Source: DSXH01 sp964532065
GTDB lineage: Bacteria; Bacteroidota; Ignavibacteria; Ignavibacteriales; Melioribacteraceae
Reading direction: 5' to 3'
Assembly: GCA_964532065.1 (NCBI GenBank)
Contig: CAZHHG010000003.1
Coordinates: 53,298 to 117,297, forward strand
Length of the DNA: 64,000 nucleotides
This document shows, piece after piece, positions 9,690-18,371 of this stretch. The translations under genes and the position numbers were made by a program. A model generated the notes under the pieces. The model did no database searches and was not told where the DNA came from. It saw only the letters and a list, made by a program, of their open reading frames with translations. Position 1 is the first letter of the stretch. Each line of letters opens with the position of its first letter.

Positions 9690-10637
9690 ATGATTGAATC
9701 AGGCGGTGTTGAACAGATCTCAGTTGAGAACGATCTTATAAAACTGATTTTTCTTCCGGGAATCGGCGGGAAGATGATCGGTTTGATCAATAAAAAAACC
9801 GGAACTAACTTTTTATTGGAACCTCAGAACATAGATAAAAATTATGAACCGGCTTTTCACGGCGCTTCTTTTCAGAATTATGATACAAGCGGATTTGACG
9901 AGTGTTTCCCGACAGTAGAGACTTCTTCGATTACAACAGCAGAAGGGAAGGAAATTCTACTGCCGGATCATGGCGAACTATGGTCGAAACCCTGGTCCTT
10001 CAGGAAAGTGGATGATTCAACCCTTATCGGTTCTGTTACGGGGACGGATCTGAATTATACATTCAACAAGAAAATCCGTATAGAGGGGAACCGCGTAATT
10101 ATTGATTATAAAGTTGAGAATAACGGTGAGAGTCCTGTTCCTTATATCTGGGCGGCACACCCTCTTTTTAAAGTTGAGCCGGGGGATGAGATCTATCTAA
10201 CTGATGAAATCCAGAATGTTTTGCTTTACTGGTCCAGTGATTCAATGCTCGGCTCGAAAGGAGATCAGCTTGAGTGGCCGTTCATAAATTCTGTAAACGA
10301 CTTTTCGGTTGTTCCGGATAAGAATTTCGGGAAAGCGGTGAAATTATTCTCGGAAAAACTCACGATGCCTGCGTGGACTGCTCTGCATAAAAAAACAAAA
10401 AAAGAATCTTTGCTTATCAGTTTCGATACAATAGCAAATCCTTATCTGGGGATCTGGCTCTGTTACGGAGGATGGCCCGAGGAGAGATCCGAAAAGCATC
10501 TTACCATTGCGCTTGAGCCGACCAACGCCGGATCCGACTCATTGTCTGCGGCAGTGGAAAAAAACTCCGCCGGAATTATTGAACCGAATTCGGCAAATTA
10601 CTGGCGGATGGAATTTGCTGTTGTGAATGAAATCTGA
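9690..10637 (+). CDS. Aldose 1-epimerase family protein
   Basis: The 315-residue cytoplasmic protein has the galactose-mutarotase-like beta-sandwich: an early GIGGKMIGL strand, YDTSGFDECFPTVE (about residue 69), the AAHPLF motif with the probable catalytic His (about residue 155), and LEPTNAGSDSLS near the C terminus carrying the probable catalytic Glu. These match the aldose 1-epimerase fold, though the exact sugar is unknown and DUF4432-like relatives exist. A CCGGAGAATCTTA ribosome-binding region precedes the ATG. The symporter about 360 bases downstream and the distant galactokinase suggest hexose uptake and anomer conversion. Confidence 0.75.
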   Translation: MIESGGVEQISVENDLIKLIFLPGIGGKMIGLINKKTGTNFLLEPQNIDKNYEPAFHGASFQNYDTSGFDECFPTVETSSITTAEGKEILLPDHGELWSKPWSFRKVDDSTLIGSVTGTDLNYTFNKKIRIEGNRVIIDYKVENNGESPVPYIWAAHPLFKVEPGDEIYLTDEIQNVLLYWSSDSMLGSKGDQLEWPFINSVNDFSVVPDKNFGKAVKLFSEKLTMPAWTALHKKTKKESLLISFDTIANPYLGIWLCYGGWPEERSEKHLTIALEPTNAGSDSLSAAVEKNSAGIIEPNSANYWRMEFAVVNEI

Positions 10638-10774
10638 TACCTAAAACTTTTCGGTAATTAAGCAAGAAAAAAAAGATTTTTTATTTTGATTTACTTATTA
10701 GGAAAAGAAAATTTGATTTTATAACTTGCCCGTGTCCTAAGAAGTGAATTAAAATTTTAATCCTAAAGAAACTC

Positions 10775-10981
10775 ATGTTAAGAATAACTCTTGAATCACC
10801 AAATCAAATCAAAGACATTGCACCTCAGAAAAAAGAAGATCTCACATTCGAAGTGAAGGTTGTAACAGAAGGACTTTTTCCGGAAGTCCGCCTCAGCTTT
10901 TTGTCTGATCAGCAGAGAAAAAGATTTAAGAACTCACCTCACGAAATGCCCGGCGGACATAAAGAAAATCTATTCCGATAA
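10775..10981 (+). CDS. Small hypothetical protein, 68 aa
   Basis: A 68-codon frame sits 18 bases before the symporter gene on the same strand. It is charged, with no signal peptide or membrane segment. Codon use looks coding-like, with a GAA/AAA/CTT-rich pattern similar to neighbours. No family is recognised. Its position suggests an accessory or leader gene of the transporter. The ribosome-binding site is weak (CCTAAAGAAACTC), so it could be spurious. Confidence 0.45.
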   Translation: MLRITLESPNQIKDIAPQKKEDLTFEVKVVTEGLFPEVRLSFLSDQQRKRFKNSPHEMPGGHKENLFR

Positions 10982-10999
10982 TTTTTTAAGGAACATTCC

Positions 11000-12661
11000 A
11001 TGCAAGCAATCGGACTGACTTTTGTTGATTGGATAATTATTCTAATCTATTTCGCATTTGTTCTTGGTATTGGATGGTATCTCCGGAAATTCACAAAAAG
11101 CGAAGAGGATTTTTTCCTTGCAGGACGAAAAAATTCTTCCTGGGTAGCCGGCCTGGCTTTCCTCTCAGCAAATCTCGGCGCTCTTGAACTTCTCGGTATG
11201 ACAGGAAATACCTTTAAATACGGAATGTACGTCGCGCATTTTTACTGGATCGGCGCGATTCCCGCAATGGTATTCCTTGGTATCTATATGATGCCTTTCT
11301 ATTACAGCAGCAAAATAAAATCGATCCCCGGTTATCTGAAACTCCGGTTCGATGAAAAAACGCGCGTCCTTAACGGAATCGCTTTTGCAATTATGACACT
11401 CCTAGTATCCGGTATTAATCTGTATGCGATGGCTCTGGTACTTCATACATTTCTCGGCTGGAATTGGGATATCAGTATGTGGGTCTCGGCACTTACGGTA
11501 ATGGGATATGTAACACTAAGCGGTTTGATGTCGGCAATTTTTACAGAAATAATCCAATTCTTTTTAATCTGGTTCGGACTTTTTCTAGTTTCGATTTTAG
11601 GAATAATAGAGATCGGAAGCCTTGATCAGATATTAAACCGTTTACCAGAATCGATGAACACTCTCTGGTCAACTTCCGGAGACCCGACACAAAACGGAAT
11701 GTTTATTCACTGGGCGGGAATTGTTCTCGGCCTCGGTTTTGTACTATCGTTCGGATACTGGACTACTGATTTTCTTGTTGTACAGCGGGCTTTTTCAGCA
11801 AAAGATTTGCGTGCGGCCAGGATGACACCTCTGCTCGCATCCTTTTTTAAGATGGCGTTGCCGTTCATTGTAATACTTGCCGGACTTATAGCAATTGCAC
11901 TTTCGAATGATCCGGAGAGCGGATTTAAATTGCTTGAGGACGGAGGTCAGGTCAATTATGACTCAGCTCTGCCGCTTCTTATTGCGAGGTATTATCCTAC
12001 GGGCCTCGTCGGTCTCGGCGTAACGGCCTTGCTTGCCGGATTTATGGCCGGGCAGGCAGGGAATATTAGCGCATTCAACACCGTGTGGACTTATGATATT
12101 TATAAATCGGTTCTTAATAAAAACGCGTCCGATTCCCATTTACTCTGGATGGGTCGCGCTTCTACAGTAGTCGGTGTCATTCTTTCTCTTGGAACTGCAT
12201 ACTGGGCAAAAAGTTTTCCGAGCATAATGGATTACATGCAGGCAATTTTCTCCTGGGTTAACGCTCCTCTTTTTGCAACGATGCTGCTCGGCATGTTTAT
12301 CTGGTGGATTACTCCCAACGGCGCATTCTGGGGACTTGTTGCCGGAATGCTCTCATCATTCTTTATGTGGCTGGGGGTTAAATTCCACTGGTTCAGCGAA
12401 AGTATTATTACTATGTCCTCTGTACAGAGTGATATGGCTGCCAATTTCTGGCGCGCATGGTGGGCATGGCTTATCTGTTTTATCCTTACAATCGGTATTA
12501 GCTTCTTTACTAAGAAAAAACCGAAAGAGGAACTTATAGGACTTGTTAAAGGACTGACCGAGGAGAAGCACGACGCTCATCTTCCATTCGTCAAACGTCC
12601 TGAGTTTGTTGCAATAGTTTCTGTTGTAGTATTAATTGTATTGAATCTTTTATTCTGGTAA
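11000..12661 (+). CDS. Sodium:solute symporter (SSS/SLC5 family)
   Basis: The 553-residue protein is strongly hydrophobic with about 13-14 membrane helices. The N-terminal DWIIILIYFAFVLGIGWYL, the following SEEDFFLAGRKNSSWVAG and the SANLGALELLGMTG segment are typical of SSS-family LeuT-fold symporters; the last one contains the Na+/substrate helix. AAGGAACATTCC before the ATG is a ribosome-binding site. Solute identity cannot be read with confidence. The aldose epimerase upstream favours a sugar, while the purine-degradation cluster beginning 416 bases downstream leaves open another substrate. The protein is full length for the family. Confidence 0.88.
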   Translation: MQAIGLTFVDWIIILIYFAFVLGIGWYLRKFTKSEEDFFLAGRKNSSWVAGLAFLSANLGALELLGMTGNTFKYGMYVAHFYWIGAIPAMVFLGIYMMPFYYSSKIKSIPGYLKLRFDEKTRVLNGIAFAIMTLLVSGINLYAMALVLHTFLGWNWDISMWVSALTVMGYVTLSGLMSAIFTEIIQFFLIWFGLFLVSILGIIEIGSLDQILNRLPESMNTLWSTSGDPTQNGMFIHWAGIVLGLGFVLSFGYWTTDFLVVQRAFSAKDLRAARMTPLLASFFKMALPFIVILAGLIAIALSNDPESGFKLLEDGGQVNYDSALPLLIARYYPTGLVGLGVTALLAGFMAGQAGNISAFNTVWTYDIYKSVLNKNASDSHLLWMGRASTVVGVILSLGTAYWAKSFPSIMDYMQAIFSWVNAPLFATMLLGMFIWWITPNGAFWGLVAGMLSSFFMWLGVKFHWFSESIITMSSVQSDMAANFWRAWWAWLICFILTIGISFFTKKKPKEELIGLVKGLTEEKHDAHLPFVKRPEFVAIVSVVVLIVLNLLFW

Positions 12662-12797
12662 ATCCTCTCTTTGTGTCTTGATGACCATTCGTTTATGAGT
12701 TATTCAGGCACAAGGTGGAGAAAATTTAAGTGAGTCGGAATACAGTTCAGTTTATGGGATTAAAATTTTGTGATACTAAAGAAGTCCGGAGTTTAAT

Positions 12798-12998
12798 ATG
12801 AAACCAATCTGGTATTTTGTAGGATTGATACTTCTGGTAATAGGCGGAATAATTTTTTTGACAGGTATTTATCAGGTTATAAATCCACCCGAGGTTAAAA
12901 CCGTTCTTTCCGATACACATCCTAATATCTGGTGGGGGATTATAATGATGCTTTTCGGCGGACTTATGTATTTCAAAACAAGAAAACAATCGGTCTGA
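12798..12998 (+). CDS. Small two-helix membrane protein, 66 aa
   Basis: The 66-residue protein has two clear hydrophobic helices (about residues 4-26 and 44-58) separated by a short polar loop, with a basic C terminus. This fits a small integral membrane protein with both ends inside. A CCGGAGTTTAAT ribosome-binding region precedes the ATG. It lies between the symporter and the first molybdenum hydroxylase gene. It may be a small subunit or regulator of the transporter, but nothing in the sequence proves that. A 159-residue antisense frame here is judged a shadow. Confidence 0.65.
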   Translation: MKPIWYFVGLILLVIGGIIFLTGIYQVINPPEVKTVLSDTHPNIWWGIIMMLFGGLMYFKTRKQSV

Positions 12999-13009
12999 TC
13001 TATTCATTC

Positions 13010-13038
13010 TTTGTAAAAAATAAATTAGTTTTACTTTG
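13010..13038 (+). promoter_or_regulatory. Possible Bacteroidetes-type promoter before xdhA
   Basis: TTTG at 13010-13013 is followed after 18 bases by TACTTTG at 13032-13038, a near match to the TTTG/TAnnTTTG promoter form. It lies 39 bases before the start of the first cluster gene. The match is imperfect and the region is AT-rich, so this is tentative. Confidence 0.3.
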
Positions 13039-13077
13039 GAATTTGGGCTATTCACACCATAGCTGAATTCCTTTCCG

Positions 13078-14499
13078 ATGGAAAGACTAATTAAATTTAT
13101 CTGCAATAGCGAACTCATCTCTATAAAAATAAATCCTGCCGAAACAGTTCTGGATTTTTTACGGCATAATAGAAAGTTAACGGGTACAAAGGAAGGTTGC
13201 CGCGAAGGCGACTGCGGTGCCTGCACTGTGATAATTGGATCCCTTCATAAAGGTAATGTTAGTTACAAGACTGTAAATTCCTGTCTTCTTCCTGTTGCCG
13301 ATCTTCAGGGTAAACACCTTGTATCAATCGAGGGTTTGAACGGAAGTGAATTAAATTATATTCAGGAGCAGATGATTGACGAAGGAGGAACCCAGTGCGG
13401 ATTCTGCACGCCGGGATTTATTATCTCGCTCACTAACTATTTTATAAATAATAGGGAATACTCATCCGAAGAAGCTGCAGCTTCTTTAGACGGAAATATG
13501 TGCCGGTGTACCGGTTATGCCGGTATTATACGCGCGGCGGCCAATACCGTGAACTCATTGAACGATTTTAAAATCCCCGGAACCGGTGCGGTACCTTTTC
13601 TTGTCGACCGGAAAATTCTACCCGGATACTTCCTGGAAATTCCTAAAAAGCTGAAAGCTCTACAGAAAGAATTAGGCGATGGAAATCCCGCTTCTTCATC
13701 GGATGTTGTCTCGGGCGGAACCGATCTTTATGTACAGCACTGGGAAACAATGCTTGAGAAGGAAATCAATTTTATTTCGGAAAATCCGAACCTGAAATTT
13801 ATTATCAGGAAAAATAACCGGATCCATATCGGCGGAGCCGTTACGGTTTCTGAAATCTGCTCTTCAAAGGAAATCATCAAATATTACCCTCAACTAGGAA
13901 ATTATTTAAAATATTTCGGTTCCATGCCTATACGCAACAGGGCAACAGTTGCGGGCAACATTGTAAATGCATCACCTATCGCTGACCTTGTAAACATTTT
14001 TATTGCGCTTGACGCAGAAATTCATCTTACGTCTAAAAGAAGAGTAAGGACTATCCCAATTAAGAATTTTTATAAAGCTTACAAAACTCTCGATAAAAAA
14101 CAGGATGAAATAGTAAAGGAAATTTCTTTGCCGGTACCGACTAAGAATCTATTGTTCAATTATGAAAAAGTCTCACGGCGCACGCATCTGGATATAGCCA
14201 GTGTCAATTCATCAATCGCCTTGAAGTATGAGAAGAGTAAAATAAAAGACGCTTCAATATCTGCCGGCGGTGTTGCACCGGTTCCGCTTTTTCTTAAATC
14301 TACATCTGAATATTTAACCGGAAAAGAAGTTAATAATAATTTATTGATCGAAGCCGTTAAAATAGCCGGATCTGAAATCTCCCCTATTACCGATGCCCGC
14401 GGATCTAAAGAATATAAATCTCTTCTTCTCGGTCAATTAATTAAAGCACACTTTTTTAAATTTTTCCCCGATTTGATTAACGACGAGGTTCTGAGATGA
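13078..14499 (+). CDS. xdhA: Xanthine dehydrogenase-type small subunit, fused 2Fe-2S and FAD domains
   Basis: The 473-residue protein combines a plant-type [2Fe-2S] domain (Cys41, Cys46, Cys49, Cys69), a helical [2Fe-2S] domain (Cys107, Cys110, Cys142, Cys144), and an FAD-binding domain (from about residue 190, with SGGTDLYV and GNIVNASPIADL). The CO-dehydrogenase flavoprotein C-terminal domain follows (about 365-465). All eight cluster cysteines are present. It passes electrons from the Mo subunit to FAD and on to NAD+ or another carrier, in a purine hydroxylase. Its stop overlaps the next gene's ATG by four bases, so the two subunits are co-translated. It opens the purine catabolic cluster. 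Confidence 0.92.
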   Translation: MERLIKFICNSELISIKINPAETVLDFLRHNRKLTGTKEGCREGDCGACTVIIGSLHKGNVSYKTVNSCLLPVADLQGKHLVSIEGLNGSELNYIQEQMIDEGGTQCGFCTPGFIISLTNYFINNREYSSEEAAASLDGNMCRCTGYAGIIRAAANTVNSLNDFKIPGTGAVPFLVDRKILPGYFLEIPKKLKALQKELGDGNPASSSDVVSGGTDLYVQHWETMLEKEINFISENPNLKFIIRKNNRIHIGGAVTVSEICSSKEIIKYYPQLGNYLKYFGSMPIRNRATVAGNIVNASPIADLVNIFIALDAEIHLTSKRRVRTIPIKNFYKAYKTLDKKQDEIVKEISLPVPTKNLLFNYEKVSRRTHLDIASVNSSIALKYEKSKIKDASISAGGVAPVPLFLKSTSEYLTGKEVNNNLLIEAVKIAGSEISPITDARGSKEYKSLLLGQLIKAHFFKFFPDLINDEVLR

Positions 14500-16754
14500 G
14501 AAGCTACGATTCCATACAGCATGTAAAGGGGGAGTCGAAATTTGTTGATGATATTATTCAGCCCGACGGAACTCTCTTTGGAGCGGTTTATTATTCACCG
14601 GTTGCCCGGGGAAAAATTCTGAAAATAGATTTTGATGAAGCTCGTAAAATTCCCGGGGTCTATTCGGTTATTACTGCTTCCGATATTCCGGGTGATAACC
14701 AGATAGGTGGAGTAATTTTAGATGAGGAGTTATTCTCAAGTGGCCATCTGCATTTCATTGGGCAGCCGATAGCTCTTATTCTGGCCGGGAATAGAATTTC
14801 TGCAAACAAAGGAGTTAAAGCTGTAAAGGCGGAGTTTGAGAAACTTAAACCGGTACTTAATCCGCGTGAAGCTTTCACGAAGGGGGATTTGATAGTACCA
14901 CCCAGGATCTTTTCTCTAGGAGATGTTGATTCCGCCTGGAGTGAATGCGATTATATTATAGATGGCTTGGTTGAATCGGGGGGTCAGGAACACCTATACC
15001 TGGAAACCCAGGGCGCGCTTGCTATTCCCGTTGAAGGTGGAGGAATTAAGATCATTTCATCTACGCAGGGCCCAACGGCAGTTCAAAAAATTGCTTCGAG
15101 AGTTCTTAATCTTCCAATGAATAAAATTGAAGTTGATGTTCCCCGCCTCGGCGGCGGTTTCGGCGGCAAGGAGGATCAGGCAACAGCGTGGGCTGTTATG
15201 GCTGCGCTTGGAGCGCTGAAAACCGGCCGCCCGGTTAAGATTATTCTGCCGCGCCAGGAGGATATGCGGATGACCGGTAAGAGGCATCCGTATTCATCCG
15301 ATTTCAGAATCGGCTTGAACAAGGAAGGAAAGATTCTTGCTTACCAGGCATGGTATTATCAGAATGCAGGGGCTTCTGCAGATCTTTCAACAGCAATTCT
15401 GGAAAGGACTCTCTTCCATTCAACAAACAGCTATTATATCCCAAACGTGAAAGCGACGGCATACTGCTGCAGAACAAACCTTCCACCGTTTACCGCGTTC
15501 CGCGGCTTCGGCGGCCCACAGGCGATGTTTGTAATCGAATCTGCAATTCATAAAGCCGCTGAAGTAATGGGAGTTGATCCGTCATTCATTCAAAAGAAAA
15601 ATCTGCTTAAAGAAGGAAATGAATTTCCTTACGGACAACGTACAGAAAACTGCAGAGCGGAAATCTGTTTCGAAGAAACCGTGAAAATATTCAACTATGA
15701 AATTGAAAAGAAGCGGATCGAAAAATTTAACTCCGGAAACAGTCTTATTAAAAAAGGAATTGCATTGATGCCGGTCTGCTTTGGTATTTCATTTACGACC
15801 ACGTTTCTTAATCAGGCAAGCGCCCTCGTTCATATCTATACTGACGGAAGTGTAAGAATCAGTACGGCAGCCGTTGAAATGGGGCAGGGTGTTAATACAA
15901 AGTTGACTGCTATTGCCTCCCGGATATTTTCCATTAATCCCGATAGAATTAAAATTGATACTACGAACACTTCGCGTGTGGCAAATACGTCTCCGACCGC
16001 TGCAAGCAAAGGAGCAGATCTCAATGGTTATGCGACGATTAATGCCTGCAACTTAATTATAGAGCGGCTGAAAAAAGTTGCAAAAGGAAAATTGTGTGCC
16101 GGAGAATCTTCGGTTGTTGAAATAAAAAACGAATTTGTTTATTTGAACAATGAAAGGACCGATATAGATTGGGTTAAACTAATCAACATTGCGTATGTCG
16201 AACGTGTCAGCCTTAGCGCGCAGGCACATCACGCAACGCCCGATATTTATTTCGACAGGGAGAAAATGAAAGGAGACGCTTTTGCCTATCACGTATATGG
16301 TACCGCGCTTGTTGAAGCAACCGTTGATTGTTTGAGAGGAACATATGTGATCGACTCGGTTAAGGTTGTTCACGATTTCGGAAAAAGCCTGCACCCGGTT
16401 ACAGACAGGGGACAGGCAGAAGGAGCAGTTGTTCAGGGATTGGGATGGATAACACTGGAGGAAGTGATTTATAACGAACATGGAAAGCTCCTTACCGATG
16501 CTTTATCAACTTATAAAATCCCGGATATTAATTTTGCACCGAAGGATCTCGAAGTTCATTTTCTCGAAGATGTTCCGAATCCATACGGACCGTTTCAATC
16601 GAAAGCGGTGGGAGAACCCCCTTTTATGTACGGTATTGGCACATACTTTGCAATTGTAAACGCTATGAAAGCTTTCCGGCCCGGTAAATCTGTCATATAT
16701 AACGCACCGGTTACCAATGAAAAAGTTTTGATGTGGCTCCATTCAAACGACTGA
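14496..16754 (+). CDS. xdhB: Xanthine dehydrogenase-type molybdopterin-binding large subunit
   Basis: The 752-residue protein has the aldehyde oxidase/xanthine dehydrogenase a/b hammerhead (about residues 5-110) and the Mo-cofactor-binding domains. Visible signatures are GGQEHLYLETQGA (about residue 165), GGGFGGKEDQ (about residue 219), the FRGFGGPQAMF loop (about residue 335) and GEPPF with the catalytic Glu707. It hydroxylates a purine ring carbon with water as oxygen donor. Translation is coupled to the FeS/FAD subunit through ATGA at 14496-14499. The exact substrate (hypoxanthine, xanthine or another heterocycle) is inferred from context. The protein is full length. Confidence 0.92.
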   Translation: MRSYDSIQHVKGESKFVDDIIQPDGTLFGAVYYSPVARGKILKIDFDEARKIPGVYSVITASDIPGDNQIGGVILDEELFSSGHLHFIGQPIALILAGNRISANKGVKAVKAEFEKLKPVLNPREAFTKGDLIVPPRIFSLGDVDSAWSECDYIIDGLVESGGQEHLYLETQGALAIPVEGGGIKIISSTQGPTAVQKIASRVLNLPMNKIEVDVPRLGGGFGGKEDQATAWAVMAALGALKTGRPVKIILPRQEDMRMTGKRHPYSSDFRIGLNKEGKILAYQAWYYQNAGASADLSTAILERTLFHSTNSYYIPNVKATAYCCRTNLPPFTAFRGFGGPQAMFVIESAIHKAAEVMGVDPSFIQKKNLLKEGNEFPYGQRTENCRAEICFEETVKIFNYEIEKKRIEKFNSGNSLIKKGIALMPVCFGISFTTTFLNQASALVHIYTDGSVRISTAAVEMGQGVNTKLTAIASRIFSINPDRIKIDTTNTSRVANTSPTAASKGADLNGYATINACNLIIERLKKVAKGKLCAGESSVVEIKNEFVYLNNERTDIDWVKLINIAYVERVSLSAQAHHATPDIYFDREKMKGDAFAYHVYGTALVEATVDCLRGTYVIDSVKVVHDFGKSLHPVTDRGQAEGAVVQGLGWITLEEVIYNEHGKLLTDALSTYKIPDINFAPKDLEVHFLEDVPNPYGPFQSKAVGEPPFMYGIGTYFAIVNAMKAFRPGKSVIYNAPVTNEKVLMWLHSND

Positions 16755-16768
16755 TTATCTGTTAGAAG

Positions 16769-16799
16769 TTTCAACTGATTTTTGTTTTAGGTAAATTTG
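16769..16799 (+). promoter_or_regulatory. Bacteroidetes-type promoter candidate before the PLP enzyme gene
   Basis: TTTC at 16769-16772, a 19-base spacer and a perfect TAnnTTTG box (TAAATTTG, 16792-16799) lie 27 bases before the ATG at 16826. The arrangement fits the TTTG/TAnnTTTG consensus of Bacteroidetes-type sigma factors with one mismatch in the upstream box. It would give the PLP-enzyme gene its own short-leader transcript inside the cluster. Confidence 0.45.
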
Positions 16800-16825
16800 C
16801 TCTGCATCTATTGTCTGGAGTTTGA

Positions 16826-18289
16826 ATGAAAGTATGGAAGTGGGAAGTTGAAAACAGAGATTATCTTCAAAAAACTATTAACCGCTGTAGAGAAAAAAAA
16901 ATAATTCTCCCTACCTTTGAACAGCTTAAAAAACCTGAATCTATCCCGGGAAAAATTAAAGACGAATTGAAGAAAATCGGATTGCAGGAAACAAATCCTC
17001 TCAATCTTTTCCGGATAAACTGGTGTAACCAACCGGATTCAGGAACATTCGGAGATATTAATTATCTCGAAATTCCGCGTGAGATAACCGGCGTTAAAGC
17101 CAGAATTGTGGGACTCGTTGGAAGATATTTTCCGACCGGTGCTCACAAAGTCGGTGCAACTTACGGCTGCCTCGCTCCTTATCTTGTAACCGGCAGATTC
17201 AACCCTGAATATCATAAAGCGGTCTGGCCTTCAACCGGGAACTACTGCCGCGGCGGGGCGTTCAATTCTGTTCTACTCTCTGTTCATGCGGTCGCAATTC
17301 TGCCCGAAGAAATGAGCCGGGAAAGATTCGACTGGCTTAAAGAAATGGGAGCGGAGATTTATGCGACTCACGGCTGCGAAAGCAACGTTAAAGAAATTTA
17401 TGATAAATGCCATGAACTGGAAGCTCTAAGCGATGAGTACCTTATTTTTAATCAATTCGATCAGTTCGGTAATTCCATCTGGCACTACGAAATAACGGGC
17501 TACACGATTGAAAAATTATTCGATCAACTTAAGAGTGAGAATAGCAGACTGAGCGGATATGTAAGTGCTACGGGATCCGCGGGCACCATCGGAGCAGGCG
17601 ACTACCTTAGAACAAAATTCCCCCACATTAAAATTGTTGCGTCGGAAGCATTGCAATGCCCCACTCTGTTATGCAACGGTTTCGGTGGCCACAGAATTGA
17701 AGGTATCGGAGATAAACACGTACCATGGATTCATAACGTTAAAAACACCGATTGTGTTGCGGCAATTGATGACGAACAAACATTAAAGATCCTCCGGCTT
17801 TTCAATGAACCGGCCGGAAAAAGCTGGCTTAAGAAGCAGGGGATTGATGAGAAGAGTATCGCTAAAATGAATGAACTTGGAATTTCCTCAATTTGTAATC
17901 TTATCTCTGCAATTAAGATGGCGAAATATTACGAGATGAATGAGAACGATGTTATCTTTACGATTTTTACTGATTCAGTAGATCTATATAATTCGCGACT
18001 TAAAGAAATGAATGATGCTTGGGGTAAATACTCCGAATTAAATGCTGAGATTGATTGGACTTCCATTATTAAGTATCAGAGTATAGATTATTTTAAAGAG
18101 CTCGGTTATAATGATAGAAAAGCAATTCACAATCTCAAATATTTCACATGGGTTGAACAACAGGGTAAGGATGTAGAAGAACTTAATGCGCAATGGTATG
18201 ACGAGGACTACTGGCAGGAGCGTTTTTCAATTGTTCCTGTCTGGAATAAATTAATTGAAGAATTCAATCAACAGGTCGGATTAGTATAG
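16826..18289 (+). CDS. Fold-type II PLP-dependent enzyme, cysteine-synthase-like
   Basis: The 487-residue protein shows the tryptophan-synthase-beta superfamily layout. The likely Schiff-base Lys108 is in TGAHKVGAT, a substrate loop STGNYCRGGA spans residues 136-145, and a Gly-rich phosphate loop TGSAGTIGAG spans 249-258. It is longer than E. coli YgeX (about 400 residues), and its motifs differ from YgeX's NAFKMLGGAYA/TDGNHGRG. Within this cluster the obvious vacancy is the ammonia-lyase that splits 2,3-diaminopropionate to pyruvate and ammonia, so that role is inferred, not shown. Other beta-elimination or beta-replacement reactions are possible. CTGGAGTTTGA before the ATG is a good ribosome-binding site. 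Confidence 0.82.
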   Translation: MKVWKWEVENRDYLQKTINRCREKKIILPTFEQLKKPESIPGKIKDELKKIGLQETNPLNLFRINWCNQPDSGTFGDINYLEIPREITGVKARIVGLVGRYFPTGAHKVGATYGCLAPYLVTGRFNPEYHKAVWPSTGNYCRGGAFNSVLLSVHAVAILPEEMSRERFDWLKEMGAEIYATHGCESNVKEIYDKCHELEALSDEYLIFNQFDQFGNSIWHYEITGYTIEKLFDQLKSENSRLSGYVSATGSAGTIGAGDYLRTKFPHIKIVASEALQCPTLLCNGFGGHRIEGIGDKHVPWIHNVKNTDCVAAIDDEQTLKILRLFNEPAGKSWLKKQGIDEKSIAKMNELGISSICNLISAIKMAKYYEMNENDVIFTIFTDSVDLYNSRLKEMNDAWGKYSELNAEIDWTSIIKYQSIDYFKELGYNDRKAIHNLKYFTWVEQQGKDVEELNAQWYDEDYWQERFSIVPVWNKLIEEFNQQVGLV

Positions 18290-18310
18290 AAATCTGGTTT
18301 TATTAGAAAA

Positions 18311-18338
18311 ACGAATCGTAATTTTCTTCAGGATTCGT
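18311..18338. promoter_or_regulatory. Short inverted repeat before the hydantoinase gene
   Basis: ACGAATC (18311-18317) and GATTCGT (18332-18338) form a 7-bp inverted repeat with a 14-base loop, 33 bases before the hydantoinase start. It could be a protein-binding site or a weak hairpin. No T-tract follows, so a terminator is unlikely. Confidence 0.25.
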
Positions 18339-18371
18339 CACAATAATCTTATTACTATTTCATTCTTACTT

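Noticed and set aside
12999..13077. Integration site or direct repeats at the edges of the purine cluster
   Set aside because: Comparing 12999-13077 with 33264-33281 by eye shows no shared repeat beyond short AT-rich words, and no integrase or tRNA lies there.
12747..13226. 159-residue antisense frame across the small membrane protein and xdhA start
   Set aside because: It overlaps two well-supported plus-strand genes, has no family-like motifs and has the composition of a reverse-strand shadow.
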